Source: Chlamydiales bacterium
GTDB lineage: Bacteria; Chlamydiota; Chlamydiia; Chlamydiales; Simkaniaceae
DNA: 64,000 nt
NCBI GenBank assembly: GCA_024233395.1
Contig: JACKPR010000002.1
Coordinates: forward strand, 1 to 64,000
Direction of reading: 5' to 3'
Positions within the stretch are counted from its first letter, which is position 1. Each line of letters opens with the position of its first letter. Below are positions 8,027-17,188 of this stretch, one piece after another. Below the pieces are notes generated by a model. It was not told the DNA's origin and searched no databases. It was given only the letters and a program-made list of their open reading frames with translations. Made by a program: the position numbers and the translations under genes.

Positions 8027-8980
8027 TTAGACATAAAGCATGAAGACGCCCATGTCATCAGCTTTGCTCCAGACTTCAGGGTTGTGGTCCTTTCCTCTTA
8101 AATCGTCTACCCTAGCGCCCTTTGGGTTTTCTATTAATCTTAGGGCAGCATTAGACTGAAGGATCACTTCATCTGCAGTTCCAGACTCTGCTAAAATTCT
8201 TTTAAAAGCCGGTTCTGAAAGGTACTCATGGAAATCAGTAGCCCCTACAACGCGGTCACCCTTTTCAGCTTCAAAGACACGAAGTGAAAATGAATTACCT
8301 AAAACCAAATGATGATCCCCTCGCTCCGTAACTTTTTGCACTCTTCCATCTTTTTTTACGAGCCAAAGAGTTGAGTCTCCTGCATCAACAGTAATGACAA
8401 CTTTTTTACCATTCACTTTAGCAACAATAGCCATGTGGAATGATCCAGAACAATTCATAGGACCTAAATCGCGCTCAGCAATATTCTTTAGCGCTTGTTT
8501 TAAAGCCACTCCAAGTGCATACGCAGAGGAGAACTCTTTGTTTGCGAAATTACCCTCAATTTCAGTGCGTATCAATTCTTGGGCTCTAGTCATGTCGGAG
8601 TACTTAGTTGCTCCCTCAAAACCATCAGGTTTAGCATGCCCAGTATGGTCCATGACAAATCCGTAAGAAAGTCTAGAAGAGCTTTGTGCATAAGCCCTAT
8701 CAATAATACCTTTTCCCTGCTCTAATTGACTTTCCCATTCTGGGCCTCTTATCGTCTTATGATAGGTCATCCCTATTGCTGAGCTTGCGTGAGAAAGCTT
8801 GGCATTGAAAGATTTCGCCAAACTAATCGCAGGTAAGACGAGTGTAATTGTCGCTAATCCTAGGAACATAATCTTTAGCACTGCAAGAGCGCCTTGTGCC
8901 ACATTCCCTGTTCTACTTGCAAGGTTGAACATATCGATGGCTTCGTTCCATGTCTCAGTGAAATAGGAGCGTCTCTCCAT
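8027..8980 (-). CDS. PP2C-like protein phosphatase, membrane-anchored
   Basis: The 317 residues hold the landmarks of a divergent PP2C (Mn/Mg-dependent Ser/Thr phosphatase). GFVMDHTGHA (about 107-116) stands where PP2C has VxDGxGGH. VVITVDAGDSTLWLV (about 194-208) matches the VGDSR strand. The C-terminal DDMGVFML (D308/D309) matches DNxTVxxV. Asp111 and the terminal Asp pair could bind metal, but the DG glycine is replaced by His, so activity is uncertain. A hydrophobic span at about 34-55 suggests a membrane anchor. It is divergent from a Ser/Thr kinase, a natural partner. The same frame is open upstream to an ATG at 9097, apart from one TAA, so this ATG may not be the original start. Confidence 0.72.
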   Translation of the reverse strand: MERRSYFTETWNEAIDMFNLASRTGNVAQGALAVLKIMFLGLATITLVLPAISLAKSFNAKLSHASSAIGMTYHKTIRGPEWESQLEQGKGIIDRAYAQSSSRLSYGFVMDHTGHAKPDGFEGATKYSDMTRAQELIRTEIEGNFANKEFSSAYALGVALKQALKNIAERDLGPMNCSGSFHMAIVAKVNGKKVVITVDAGDSTLWLVKKDGRVQKVTERGDHHLVLGNSFSLRVFEAEKGDRVVGATDFHEYLSEPAFKRILAESGTADEVILQSNAALRLIENPKGARVDDLRGKDHNPEVWSKADDMGVFMLYV

Positions 8981-9097
8981 TCTAATAGGGCTCCAAGAGT
9001 CACTAACTTCTCTTGAAATGTTTCCAAATGGATTATCTTCCTGGTTTACAGGAACTTATAAACTAGCTTGATCACGGATGAGTGGTGTTCGCTCCAT
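8981..9097 (-). pseudogene. In-frame N-terminal extension of the PP2C-like gene, interrupted by TAA
   Basis: An ATG at 9097 follows an excellent Shine-Dalgarno (AAGGGAGGACATC). It opens a frame of 13 codons (MERTPLIRDQASL), then a TAA at 9056-9058, then 25 more sense codons that run without another stop into the ATG at 8980. All of it is in one frame, exactly 39 codons apart. Either a nonsense mutation has cut the gene's first 13 codons from the rest, or a short leader peptide is translated and the phosphatase restarts at 8980. The internal start has only a weak GGAG about 10 nt upstream. Confidence 0.6.
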
Positions 9098-9102
9098 GAT
9101 GT

Positions 9103-9134
9103 CCTCCCTTCTTTATAACCTCCCTTCTTTATAA
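9103..9134. repeat. Tandem 16-bp duplication at a ribosome binding site
   Basis: The 16-mer CCTCCCTTCTTTATAA occurs twice in perfect tandem (9103-9118 and 9119-9134). Read on the minus strand each copy contains AAGAAGGGAGG, so the Shine-Dalgarno before the ATG at 9097 is duplicated. Confidence 0.9.
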
Positions 9135-9361
9135 TTTTCTAAATATTATAACATAAATCATAATTATTTTAAACTATTATGATATAACCACTTTTAAATC
9201 AGCTGCTTATGCTCAAATAAAAACTTTTAAAAGCCGGTAATTTTTAATTAACCTGCAGCCAGCTAACATTTATCTAAAAACCCACAGTAATACAACTTAT
9301 TCAAATTAAAACTTTAATTTGATATAATTAATGGCATAATTATTAAATTAAGGTGCAAAAA
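9135..9361 (+). promoter_or_regulatory. AT-rich divergent promoter region
   Basis: This AT-rich stretch lies between the PP2C-like leader and the kinase and contains no plausible gene. A perfect -10 hexamer TATAAT lies at 9323-9328 and a second match, CATAAT, at 9335-9340, both upstream of the kinase. I see no good -35 for either. The kinase Shine-Dalgarno AAGGTG is at 9350-9355. Confidence 0.45.
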
Positions 9362-10456
9362 ATGGAAGTTTCAGCAACTATCTCACAAGTCGCTGATTAT
9401 CAGCAAGATGATTACTTCTCCGGAGGTTTTAAACTACCTAGTTTCTTTAATTTAGTTAAAGAAATCTTATGTAGCGATTCTCCACAAGATAGACACTCTA
9501 TCGATCTCAGGAAAAGAACAACCGATTGGATTTTTCATGAAGCCTATAACAGACCTAAAGATGAGCTGGAAATTCTGGATGTCCTAACAGAAAGCTACCC
9601 CAACTTTTCGTTAGAACGGAGTTTAGGACAAGGAAGCTTCTCGAAGGCTTTTTTATTTTCATATGAAAAAGGAGGAGAAACTTGCCACAAGGTATTAAAA
9701 TTCAACCGTTTCAGCAAATCCAAAGAAAAACCCGAATATTTCTCTCTTTCTAAAGATCATTTTGGAGGAGAATGGCTAGCTCTTCTTTCTCATGGGGATA
9801 AAGTCGCAACAACAAGATATGCTATTGCCTTTGATAATCATTCACAAAAATTTGTTCTTATCAACGCCGCTTTAGTCCAAGAGCTTTATGATTATCCTGA
9901 AATGCGAGAATCTGTTGACTTAACATTCATTGGATCTATTAGCGACTATATTGAAGGTTCTGAAGATTTAAAAAGTCGAATTACCAAATCTCCAGAATCA
10001 TTAACAACTGATGTCATTCGCTCAATTGGGCAGCAACTTCTTCAGGGAGTTCAATCCATTCATCAAAAAGGGATCATTCATAGGGATATTAAACCAGGAA
10101 ATGTTCTTATCAATGGTAATAATGAAATTAAATTTATTGATTTTGGATGTGCATCAGTTATTGGACAAAATGCCGACAATTATCGAGGTTCTGGGCTCTA
10201 TGCAGCACCTGAACTGCAGAATGGGACACCTTATAGCTATAAAATTGACTCTTATTCAATAGGAATGACACTCTTTGAATTGGCAACTGGAGGAAAACAT
10301 CTTAAAAGTGGCGAATCAAGCTTAGAAGATGTTGAAGATATCCAGCTTAGAGGTTTAATTACTGAACTTACTGCCGATGACCCTGAAGTCCGGCTGAGCC
10401 CTGAAGAAGCTCTGGGACATTCCTTCTTTACTGGTGAACACCTGGTTGCAAAATAG
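9362..10456 (+). CDS. Eukaryotic-type Ser/Thr protein kinase
   Basis: Hanks-type kinase of 364 residues with all core motifs: glycine loop GQGSFSKA (about 89-96), the ATP-binding Lys in HKVLKF (K113), catalytic loop IIHRDIKPGN (HRD 240-242), DFG (260-262), and YAAPEL in the activation segment. An N-terminal part of about 85 residues precedes the kinase domain. It has no transmembrane or PASTA segment, so it is probably cytosolic or secreted into the host. Start choice: a GTG at 9353 is in frame but lies inside the AAGGTG ribosome binding site, so the ATG at 9362 is preferred. It is divergent from a PP2C-like phosphatase. Confidence 0.92.
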   Translation: MEVSATISQVADYQQDDYFSGGFKLPSFFNLVKEILCSDSPQDRHSIDLRKRTTDWIFHEAYNRPKDELEILDVLTESYPNFSLERSLGQGSFSKAFLFSYEKGGETCHKVLKFNRFSKSKEKPEYFSLSKDHFGGEWLALLSHGDKVATTRYAIAFDNHSQKFVLINAALVQELYDYPEMRESVDLTFIGSISDYIEGSEDLKSRITKSPESLTTDVIRSIGQQLLQGVQSIHQKGIIHRDIKPGNVLINGNNEIKFIDFGCASVIGQNADNYRGSGLYAAPELQNGTPYSYKIDSYSIGMTLFELATGGKHLKSGESSLEDVEDIQLRGLITELTADDPEVRLSPEEALGHSFFTGEHLVAK

Positions 10457-10729
10457 TATCGTGATTCAAAAGTTGGGGGTTTTTCAAGAAAACCCTCAAA
10501 TCAAAGTAAGAAAAATATTTAATTTAGAGTGAGTGCATAAATTCAAATCACTATCAAAGAAAGAGCTCAGGTTTATTTGATTTCCGGGATGGGTTCATAG
10601 TCTTGCTGTTATAGAGGTTGCTTTTATTACGAATTATTTGTTAAGCTGTCCGCTTAAACAGGTCGCTCCTGCCATGAAATATTTTGGCACAAGCGAAAAA
10701 CATTATTAACCCACGGAGAAACCCTACAA
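10457..10729. other. Gap between kinase and rpsA
   Basis: No plausible gene is seen. Just after the kinase stop, GGGTTTTTCAAGAAAACCC (about 10479-10497) can form a small AT-rich hairpin. It has no T-run on the plus strand and is at best a weak terminator. The rpsA promoter should lie here; TTGCTG followed about 16 nt later by TATTAC (about 10602-10630) is a weak candidate. A GGAG sequence precedes the rpsA ATG. Confidence 0.35.
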
Positions 10730-12451
10730 ATGTCTAAAGAACTCGAGTACGATTGGAACGAAAGCAAGATTATCGATGATGTCGATTTTCAAGATGAAGA
10801 TGCAAAGCTATTCCAACAGCTACTAAACAATAAAGAAAACACTGGAGAAGATGGTACCATCTCTTCTATGGAAGTAGGGCAAATCCTTAAGGGAACGATC
10901 GTAGAGCTTACCCCTGACTTCGTTGTTGTAGATGTCGGGCTTAAATCTGAAGGGCTGATCCCAGTTAATGAATTCAATAATCCTAATGAACTCCAACTTG
11001 GAAATGATATCGAAGTTTATCTTGACCGCACTGAAGGAGAAGATGGGCAAATTGTTCTTTCAAGAGAAAAAGCGCGTCGTCAAAGACAGTGGGAACACAT
11101 CCTTGACCACTGCGAAGAAGGATCCATTGTTGAAGGAAAAGTAATCCGAAAAGTTAAAGGTGGCTTAATGGTAGATATCGGGATGGAGGCTTTCCTTCCT
11201 GGATCTCAAATCGACAACAAGCGGATCAAAAACCTCGATGAATATGTCGATAAGTCTTACGACTTCAAAATCCTCAAAATTAATATTGAAAGAAAGAATA
11301 TCGTTGTTTCACGTCGAGAGCTTCTTGAAGAAGAACGCAGCTCGAAAAAAGCAGAGCTTCTTGAAAGCATTCAGGAAGGAGAAGTCCGAAAAGGAATCGT
11401 TAAAAATATTACAGACTTTGGTGTCTTCCTTGACTTAGATGGAATTGATGGTCTTCTTCATATTACCGACATGACATGGAAGCGGATCAAGCATCCTTCG
11501 GAAATGGTTCAATTGAATGATGAACTTGAAGTGATGATCCTCCATATCGATAAGGATAAAGGACGGGTCGCTCTTGGACTTAAACAAAAAGAGAATAACC
11601 CTTGGGAGGAAATTGAAGATCGTTATCCTCCAGGAACTAAAGTTAGCGGTAAAATCGTTAACCTTGTCCCTTATGGAGCCTTTATTGAAATCGAGCCTGG
11701 CATTGAAGGACTCATTCACGTTTCTGAAATGTCTTGGGTCAAAAATGTCACAGATCCTAGTGAGATCGTGAATAAAGGTGACGAGCTAGAAGCCATTGTT
11801 CTTTCTGTCCAAAAAGAAGAAGGAAAAATCTCTCTTGGTATTAAACAGACTGAAAAGAATCCTTGGGAAGATGTCGACGCAAAGTTCCCTGTTGGAAGTA
11901 CTGTTAAAGCAGAAATCCGCAACTTAACAAACTATGGAGCTTTTGTAGAGCTAGAGCCAGGAATTGATGGTTTGATCCACATCTCTGATTTAAGTTGGAT
12001 CAAAAAAGTTTCCCACCCTTCTGAAGTTCTCAAGAAAGGAGATATCGTTGAAGCTATCATTCTTTCTGTGGACCAAGAAAGTAAAAAAATTACTCTCGGC
12101 GTCAAACAACTAGGAAATAATCCTTGGGAGTCTATTGAAAAAACTCTTCCTGTTGGAACTGTTATCAAGGGAACCGTCACAAAAATCACAGCTTTTGGAG
12201 CATTCATTGAGCTTGAAAATGGAATTGAAGGTTTAGTCCACGTAACAGAACTTTCTGATCAAGCTTTTGGAAAAGTTGAAGAAGTTGTTGCTGTTGGCGA
12301 TGAAGTCACAGCTAAAGTGATTAAACTTGATCCAGAACATAAAAAGATCTCTCTCTCTATTAAAGATTACTTAGTAGAGAAAAATAAAGAGAACCGTGAT
12401 GATATCGTTGTTTCCCAGAAGCAGGAAGACGAAGAAGAAGAAGAAGGATAA
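10730..12451 (+). CDS. rpsA: 30S ribosomal protein S1
   Basis: The largest small-subunit protein, needed to bind and unfold mRNA. The 573 residues contain six S1/OB repeats, starting near residue 49 (GQILKGTIVELTPDFVVVDV). Repeats 3-6 show the typical YGAFIEIEPGIEGLIHVSEMSW pattern (shortened here) and repeats 1-2 are the divergent ribosome-binding pair. The C-terminus is highly acidic (QEDEEEEEG). It heads the operon with nusA and infB, as in C. trachomatis. Confidence 0.97.
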   Translation: MSKELEYDWNESKIIDDVDFQDEDAKLFQQLLNNKENTGEDGTISSMEVGQILKGTIVELTPDFVVVDVGLKSEGLIPVNEFNNPNELQLGNDIEVYLDRTEGEDGQIVLSREKARRQRQWEHILDHCEEGSIVEGKVIRKVKGGLMVDIGMEAFLPGSQIDNKRIKNLDEYVDKSYDFKILKINIERKNIVVSRRELLEEERSSKKAELLESIQEGEVRKGIVKNITDFGVFLDLDGIDGLLHITDMTWKRIKHPSEMVQLNDELEVMILHIDKDKGRVALGLKQKENNPWEEIEDRYPPGTKVSGKIVNLVPYGAFIEIEPGIEGLIHVSEMSWVKNVTDPSEIVNKGDELEAIVLSVQKEEGKISLGIKQTEKNPWEDVDAKFPVGSTVKAEIRNLTNYGAFVELEPGIDGLIHISDLSWIKKVSHPSEVLKKGDIVEAIILSVDQESKKITLGVKQLGNNPWESIEKTLPVGTVIKGTVTKITAFGAFIELENGIEGLVHVTELSDQAFGKVEEVVAVGDEVTAKVIKLDPEHKKISLSIKDYLVEKNKENRDDIVVSQKQEDEEEEEG

Positions 12452-12470
12452 GGAGGGGTACCCCCTCCTT
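12450..12470 (+). promoter_or_regulatory. Strong GC hairpin between rpsA and nusA
   Basis: A 9-bp perfect stem (AAGGAGGGG / CCCCTCCTT, 3-nt loop) begins inside the rpsA stop codon. It is followed by TAACATTAAC, not a T-run, so a full intrinsic terminator is unlikely. It may attenuate or process the rpsA-nusA transcript, lowering nusA/infB expression relative to S1; that role is inference. Confidence 0.6.
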
Positions 12471-12492
12471 TAACATTAACGTGTGAAAGGCA

Positions 12493-13767
12493 ATGAATAA
12501 AGATCTAATCGCAATATTTGAGTATCTTGAAAGAGAAAAAGGGATTAAAAGAGAAACGATCATTAATGCTATTGAAGAATCCCTACAAGTCGCTGCCCGT
12601 AAAAGTTTAAAGGGTGTAGGACTTGTCTCTGTCACTGTTGATCCTAAGTCAGGAACAATTGATGTGACAGCAGAAAAAGAGATTGTTGAAAATATTGAAT
12701 ATCCTGAAGAAGAAATTACTCTTGAAGAAGCACGCGAGCTAGATCCCAACTGTGAAATGGGAGACTTTGTTCAAGTCCCAATCCCACCAATTGATTTAGG
12801 AAGAATTGCTGCTCAAACAGCGCGTCAAGTAATTTCACAGAAACTAAGAAGTGCTGAACGCGATGTGATCTATGAAGAATATAGACACCGCCTTCATGAA
12901 ATTATCTCTGGAACAGTAAAACGTGTTGTTAAAGGGGCGACCCTTATTGTTGACTTAGGAAAAGTCGAAGCCATCCTTCCAGAACGCTTCTATCCTAAGA
13001 CAGAAAAATACCATGTGGGAGATCGGATCCAAGCCCTTTTATGGGAAGTGCGTGATACAGAAAATGGTGGAGCAGAGGTTGTCTTAAGCCGAAGCCATCC
13101 TGAAATGGTTGAAGAACTCTTTAGACAAGAAGTTCCTGAACTTAATGATGATACTGTTGGCATAAAAAAGATCGTTCGTGAAGCAGGTTATCGCACAAAA
13201 ATTGCTGTTTATTCAAATGATCCTAAAGTTGATCCTTTAGGCGCCTGTGTCGGTGTTCGAGGAACTCGGGTAAAAAATATTATCCGTGAACTCAACAATG
13301 AAAAAATCGATATTGTCATCTACACAGAAGACCAAGTTCAACTTCTCTATAGTCTCCTGCACCCTATTGAACCAAAAAAACTCTCCTTTGATCAAGAAAA
13401 CAACACCATCCATCTAATTGTGGAAGATGAAGATTATCCAATTGTTATTGGTAAACGGGGAATGAATGCTCGTTTAAACGCTGAGCTCATTGGTGCTGAG
13501 CTCGATGTGAAGAAAATGAGTGAATACCAATCAGAACTTTCATTTGAAAGGCAGCAGATTCAACTCGAAGAGAGCCCTGAGCTCGATGTCGAAATTGACA
13601 CCATCGAAGGTATGAATCAATTTGTTATCGAATCCTTAAAAGAAGCAGGGTTTGATACTCCACGCAAAATTCTCAATAAATCTTCGAAAGAACTTTCGAA
13701 AGAAACAGGAATTAGCGTTGAAATGGCAGATGATCTAATGGAGAAGCTGCGAAAAATAAGGACATAA
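12493..13767 (+). CDS. nusA: Transcription termination/antitermination factor NusA
   Basis: RNA-polymerase-associated factor controlling pausing and termination. At 424 residues it contains the N-terminal polymerase-binding domain, the S1 domain (about 135-200, SGTVKRVVKGATLIVDLG), two KH domains (VDPLGACVGVRGTRVKNI and YPIVIGKRGMNARL) and one C-terminal helix-hairpin-helix-like segment (about 375-424). It lies between rpsA and infB, the usual chlamydial order. Confidence 0.96.
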   Translation: MNKDLIAIFEYLEREKGIKRETIINAIEESLQVAARKSLKGVGLVSVTVDPKSGTIDVTAEKEIVENIEYPEEEITLEEARELDPNCEMGDFVQVPIPPIDLGRIAAQTARQVISQKLRSAERDVIYEEYRHRLHEIISGTVKRVVKGATLIVDLGKVEAILPERFYPKTEKYHVGDRIQALLWEVRDTENGGAEVVLSRSHPEMVEELFRQEVPELNDDTVGIKKIVREAGYRTKIAVYSNDPKVDPLGACVGVRGTRVKNIIRELNNEKIDIVIYTEDQVQLLYSLLHPIEPKKLSFDQENNTIHLIVEDEDYPIVIGKRGMNARLNAELIGAELDVKKMSEYQSELSFERQQIQLEESPELDVEIDTIEGMNQFVIESLKEAGFDTPRKILNKSSKELSKETGISVEMADDLMEKLRKIRT

Positions 13768-13771
13768 AACC

Positions 13772-16141
13772 TTGGCTAAAAGCTTAAAACTTAAAGTTAA
13801 AAATGCCCAACTTGCTGAAGCAATCAAGCTAAATAAGGCAAAGAAAGAAGAAAAAGAGGAAAAAGAAGCCTCTAAAAAGAAAGCTCCTGCAAAAGCAAAA
13901 GTTGAAAAGGCTGCTACCCCAAAAGAAGCTCCACCTAAAGAAAACGTTGCTCCGAAAGCAAAGCCTGCAGTTAAATCAAAAAAAGAAACCCCACCTGCAC
14001 CTCCAAAAGAAGAAGAAAAAGTTACGCCTCCTTCTAAACCCGCTCCCAAAAAAGTTGAAAAAGCTTTCATTCCAAAATCTAAAACTATCGAACCCAAAAA
14101 AGAGAAAAAAACTGAATCAGAAACTAAATCTGTCGGTGCTCTTAAAAAGCGAGAAAAAGAACGTCCTGAACATCCTGAACCTGAAACTCAGGAAGAAAAA
14201 GGGTTTAAAGCAAACTTTGGAAGAAATCCTCGAGGCGTTCAAAAAAAGCAAGATTCTCGATTTGATGCCCGCGATAGACAAGGGCTCCGCGTGGGAGAAG
14301 AGAGAGTCTGGCGTCGCCGTCCTCGCCGTTTTCGACCTAAACGAGATGAATCAGAAATTATCCGTCCTAAAGAACTATCGGTACGCATTCCAATCACAGT
14401 CAAAGATCTAGCACAAGGAATGAAGTTAAAGGCGTCTGAACTGATTTCTAAGCTCTTTTTGCAAGGCGTTGCAATTACAATTAATGATTATTTAGAAGAT
14501 GAAACAACTATCCAACTCCTTGGACATGAGTTTGGTTGTGAAATCACTATTGATACCTCTGAAGAAGAAAGACTAAGAATTACTGATGAATCGATTCAGG
14601 AAGAAATTGCGAAAACAGACCCTGAGCAGTTACAAGGCCGTGCACCAATCGTTGCCTTTATGGGGCATGTTGATCATGGTAAAACAAGTCTGATCGATGC
14701 CATTCGAAAGAGTAACATTGCTAGCGGTGAAGCAGGAGCAATCACTCAACATATCGGAGCATTTAAATGTCACCGTGAACATGGGGATATTACAATATTA
14801 GATACTCCTGGTCATGAAGCATTTACCCTAATGAGACAACGAGGAACAGCTGTTACAGATGTCATTGTCCTTGTGGTCGCTGGTGATGAAGGAATCATGC
14901 CTCAAACAGAAGAGGCCATTAATCTTGCTAAAAATTCACAAGTTCCCATGGTTGTCGCTATCAACAAATGTGACAAACCAGGATTTAATGCAGATAATGT
15001 TTATAGACAATTGGCCGATCATGAACTTCTTCCAGAAGCTTGGGGAGGAACTGTGATCACTGTTAATTGTTCTGCTGAATCAGGTGAAGGAGTCACCTCT
15101 CTCCTCGAAATGCTTGCCCTCCAATCTGAAATTTTAGAACTAAAAGCAAATCCTGATACACGAGCAAGAGGAACTGTTATCGAATCACAAATGCACAAAG
15201 GGTTTGGATCTGTAGCGACTGTTCTTGTACAGAATGGAACATTAAAGCTCGGAGATGCTCTTGTTTTTGAAGATCTTTATGCTCGGGTTAAAACAATGCA
15301 TGATGAACATGGTAAAACTGTTAGTATTGCTACCCCTGCTACCCCAGTAAAAATCACAGGCCTTTCAGGTGTTCCAACTGCTGGCTCTGAATTTATTGTT
15401 GTAGATAGTGAAAAAGAAGCGCGAAAACTTGCTGAAGAAAGAGCTTCAGGTGAAAAGCATAAAAAACTTCAACGGGGTCGAGGTGAGCTTGAAAGCTATA
15501 TGACCCGCCATCAAGAACTAGAGGTAAAGAAAGTTGTTCCGCTAATCCTGCGTGCAGATGTCCAAGGTTCTGTTGAAGCGATTAAAAATTCTCTTCTTGG
15601 AATTAAATCTAAGAAAGTCGAACTCAACTTTATCCACGAAGGTGTAGGTGAAATCTCTGAGTCCGATGTTGAACTCGCTGCAGCTTCAAATGCTGTAATT
15701 ATTGGATTCCACACACAAGTTGAAAGTCATGCTGAAGATCTGATCAAACGAAAGAACGTAATCATCAAAAAACGTGATATCATCTATCAAATTATTGATG
15801 ATGTTAAAGGACTGATGCTCGATTCTCTTGATAAAGTCCGTCAAGAAACAGAAAAAGGAACAGCTGAAGTCAAACAAGTCTTTAAATCCTCTCAGCTCGG
15901 TTCTATTGCAGGTTGTATCGTCTCTGACGGAACAATCAAGCGAGACTACTATGCTAAAGTGATCCGTGAAGGTGAAATCATTCATGAAGGCGATATCGCT
16001 TCACTAAAACGGGTTAAAGAAGATGTTAAAGAGGTCAACAAAGGGATAGAATGTGGAATTCTTCTTCACCGTTTTTCTGATTATCAAGAAGGAGACCTTA
16101 TAAAGGGCTTCGAAATCACCTACGTTTCTCAGGAGTTATGA
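13772..16141 (+). CDS. infB: Translation initiation factor IF-2
   Basis: GTPase that brings initiator tRNA to the ribosome. Of its 789 residues, the first 200 or so are a Lys/Pro/Glu-rich low-complexity N-terminal region. The G domain has GHVDHGKTSL, DTPGHEAF and NKCD, followed by the IF-2 C-terminal domains. The start is a TTG at 13772. It is supported by the family-typical beginning MAKSLKLKVKNAQLAEAI and an AAGGA about 9 nt upstream; no in-frame ATG gives a sensible N-terminus. It follows nusA by 4 nt and overlaps rbfA by an ATGA. Confidence 0.97.
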   Translation: MAKSLKLKVKNAQLAEAIKLNKAKKEEKEEKEASKKKAPAKAKVEKAATPKEAPPKENVAPKAKPAVKSKKETPPAPPKEEEKVTPPSKPAPKKVEKAFIPKSKTIEPKKEKKTESETKSVGALKKREKERPEHPEPETQEEKGFKANFGRNPRGVQKKQDSRFDARDRQGLRVGEERVWRRRPRRFRPKRDESEIIRPKELSVRIPITVKDLAQGMKLKASELISKLFLQGVAITINDYLEDETTIQLLGHEFGCEITIDTSEEERLRITDESIQEEIAKTDPEQLQGRAPIVAFMGHVDHGKTSLIDAIRKSNIASGEAGAITQHIGAFKCHREHGDITILDTPGHEAFTLMRQRGTAVTDVIVLVVAGDEGIMPQTEEAINLAKNSQVPMVVAINKCDKPGFNADNVYRQLADHELLPEAWGGTVITVNCSAESGEGVTSLLEMLALQSEILELKANPDTRARGTVIESQMHKGFGSVATVLVQNGTLKLGDALVFEDLYARVKTMHDEHGKTVSIATPATPVKITGLSGVPTAGSEFIVVDSEKEARKLAEERASGEKHKKLQRGRGELESYMTRHQELEVKKVVPLILRADVQGSVEAIKNSLLGIKSKKVELNFIHEGVGEISESDVELAAASNAVIIGFHTQVESHAEDLIKRKNVIIKKRDIIYQIIDDVKGLMLDSLDKVRQETEKGTAEVKQVFKSSQLGSIAGCIVSDGTIKRDYYAKVIREGEIIHEGDIASLKRVKEDVKEVNKGIECGILLHRFSDYQEGDLIKGFEITYVSQEL

Positions 16142-16506
16142 CAAAGAGAACAGAGCGTCTTAACTCTCTTTTAAAAGAGGTCCTTAGTGAAGTGATTCGG
16201 GATGATGTACGTAATCCCAATGTTGCTGAGTTTACAACAGTTACGGCTGTTGATATTTCAAAAGACCTTCATCATGCCAAAGTTTATATCAGCGTAATCG
16301 GAACAGATACTCAGCGAAAGGAAACAGTGGAAGCACTAGAATCAGCTGCAGGATTTATTGGTGTCCTAGCTTCTAAAAAAGTTGTGATGCGCCATTTTCC
16401 AACACTCACTTTCCGTCTTGATACTTCTGTTGACAAGCAAATGAAAATTGATTCTCTCCTAAAAAAGATTCATGAAGAAGAGGAGTCCCGAGGTCATCAT
16501 GAGTGA
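16138..16506 (+). CDS. rbfA: Ribosome-binding factor A
   Basis: Small-subunit maturation factor with a KH-like fold, 122 residues, of normal length. Characteristic segments are RLNSLLKEVLSEVI near the start, HHAKVYISVIG, and the RHFPTLTFRLDTSVDKQMKIDSLL region (shown split here as RHFPTLTFRLDTS and KIDSLL). It starts at the ATGA junction with infB and its end overlaps truB by 8 nt. Confidence 0.95.
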   Translation: MTKRTERLNSLLKEVLSEVIRDDVRNPNVAEFTTVTAVDISKDLHHAKVYISVIGTDTQRKETVEALESAAGFIGVLASKKVVMRHFPTLTFRLDTSVDKQMKIDSLLKKIHEEEESRGHHE

Positions 16507-17188
16507 CCCAAAATCCGAGGGAATACTCCTCGTCGATAAAGAAAAGGGACGAACCGCTTTTTATCTCGTTAAGATCCTAAGAAAAATCTCAGGAATTAAA
16601 AAAATTGGGCATGCAGGCATCCTTGATCCTTTTGCAACAGGAATTATGGTGATGCTCATCGGTCGACCTTACACGAAAATCTCTGATCGATTTCTTAATG
16701 ATAACAAAGAGTATATCGCAACAATCAAACTTGGAGAAGCAACAGATACCTTTGATTGTGATGGACAAATCACTCAAACAAGCACCACGATTCCATCTCT
16801 TGAAGAAGTTGAATCGGTTGTTTCTGAATTTCAAGGAACGATCGATCAAATCCCCCCGATGTATTCCGCAAAAAAAGTAGGAGGACAAAAGCTCTACCTT
16901 TTAGCTCGGAAAGGGATTGAAATTGAAAGACAGCCTGTAAAGGTAAATCTTGAAACAACAATTCTTGACTATTCTTATCCTGAACTCAAAATTAAAGTTG
17001 CTTGTTCTAAGGGAACCTATATCCGCTGTATAGCCAATGAGATCGGTGAAAAACTTGAAACATTTGGCCACCTAATTGCCCTCCAACGAACGCAAAGTGG
17101 CCCCTACAAATTGAAAGATTGCATTGACGCAAAATCCCTTGCTGACCCATCCTTTTCGTATATCCCTTACCTAAGGAAGACGGTATGA
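16499..17188 (+). CDS. truB: tRNA pseudouridine(55) synthase
   Basis: Makes pseudouridine 55 in the T-loop of tRNA. The catalytic motif HAGILDPFATG puts the nucleophilic Asp at residue 43, and the KEYIATIKLG and QIPPMYSAKKVGGQKLY segments are typical. The start at 16499 (MSDPKSEGILLVDKEKG) is chosen over an in-frame ATG 27 nt upstream, because it fits the family N-terminus and has CGAGG before it. At 229 residues it lacks the long C-terminal PUA extension found in some homologues. It overlaps ribF by an ATGA. Confidence 0.96.
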   Translation: MSDPKSEGILLVDKEKGRTAFYLVKILRKISGIKKIGHAGILDPFATGIMVMLIGRPYTKISDRFLNDNKEYIATIKLGEATDTFDCDGQITQTSTTIPSLEEVESVVSEFQGTIDQIPPMYSAKKVGGQKLYLLARKGIEIERQPVKVNLETTILDYSYPELKIKVACSKGTYIRCIANEIGEKLETFGHLIALQRTQSGPYKLKDCIDAKSLADPSFSYIPYLRKTV

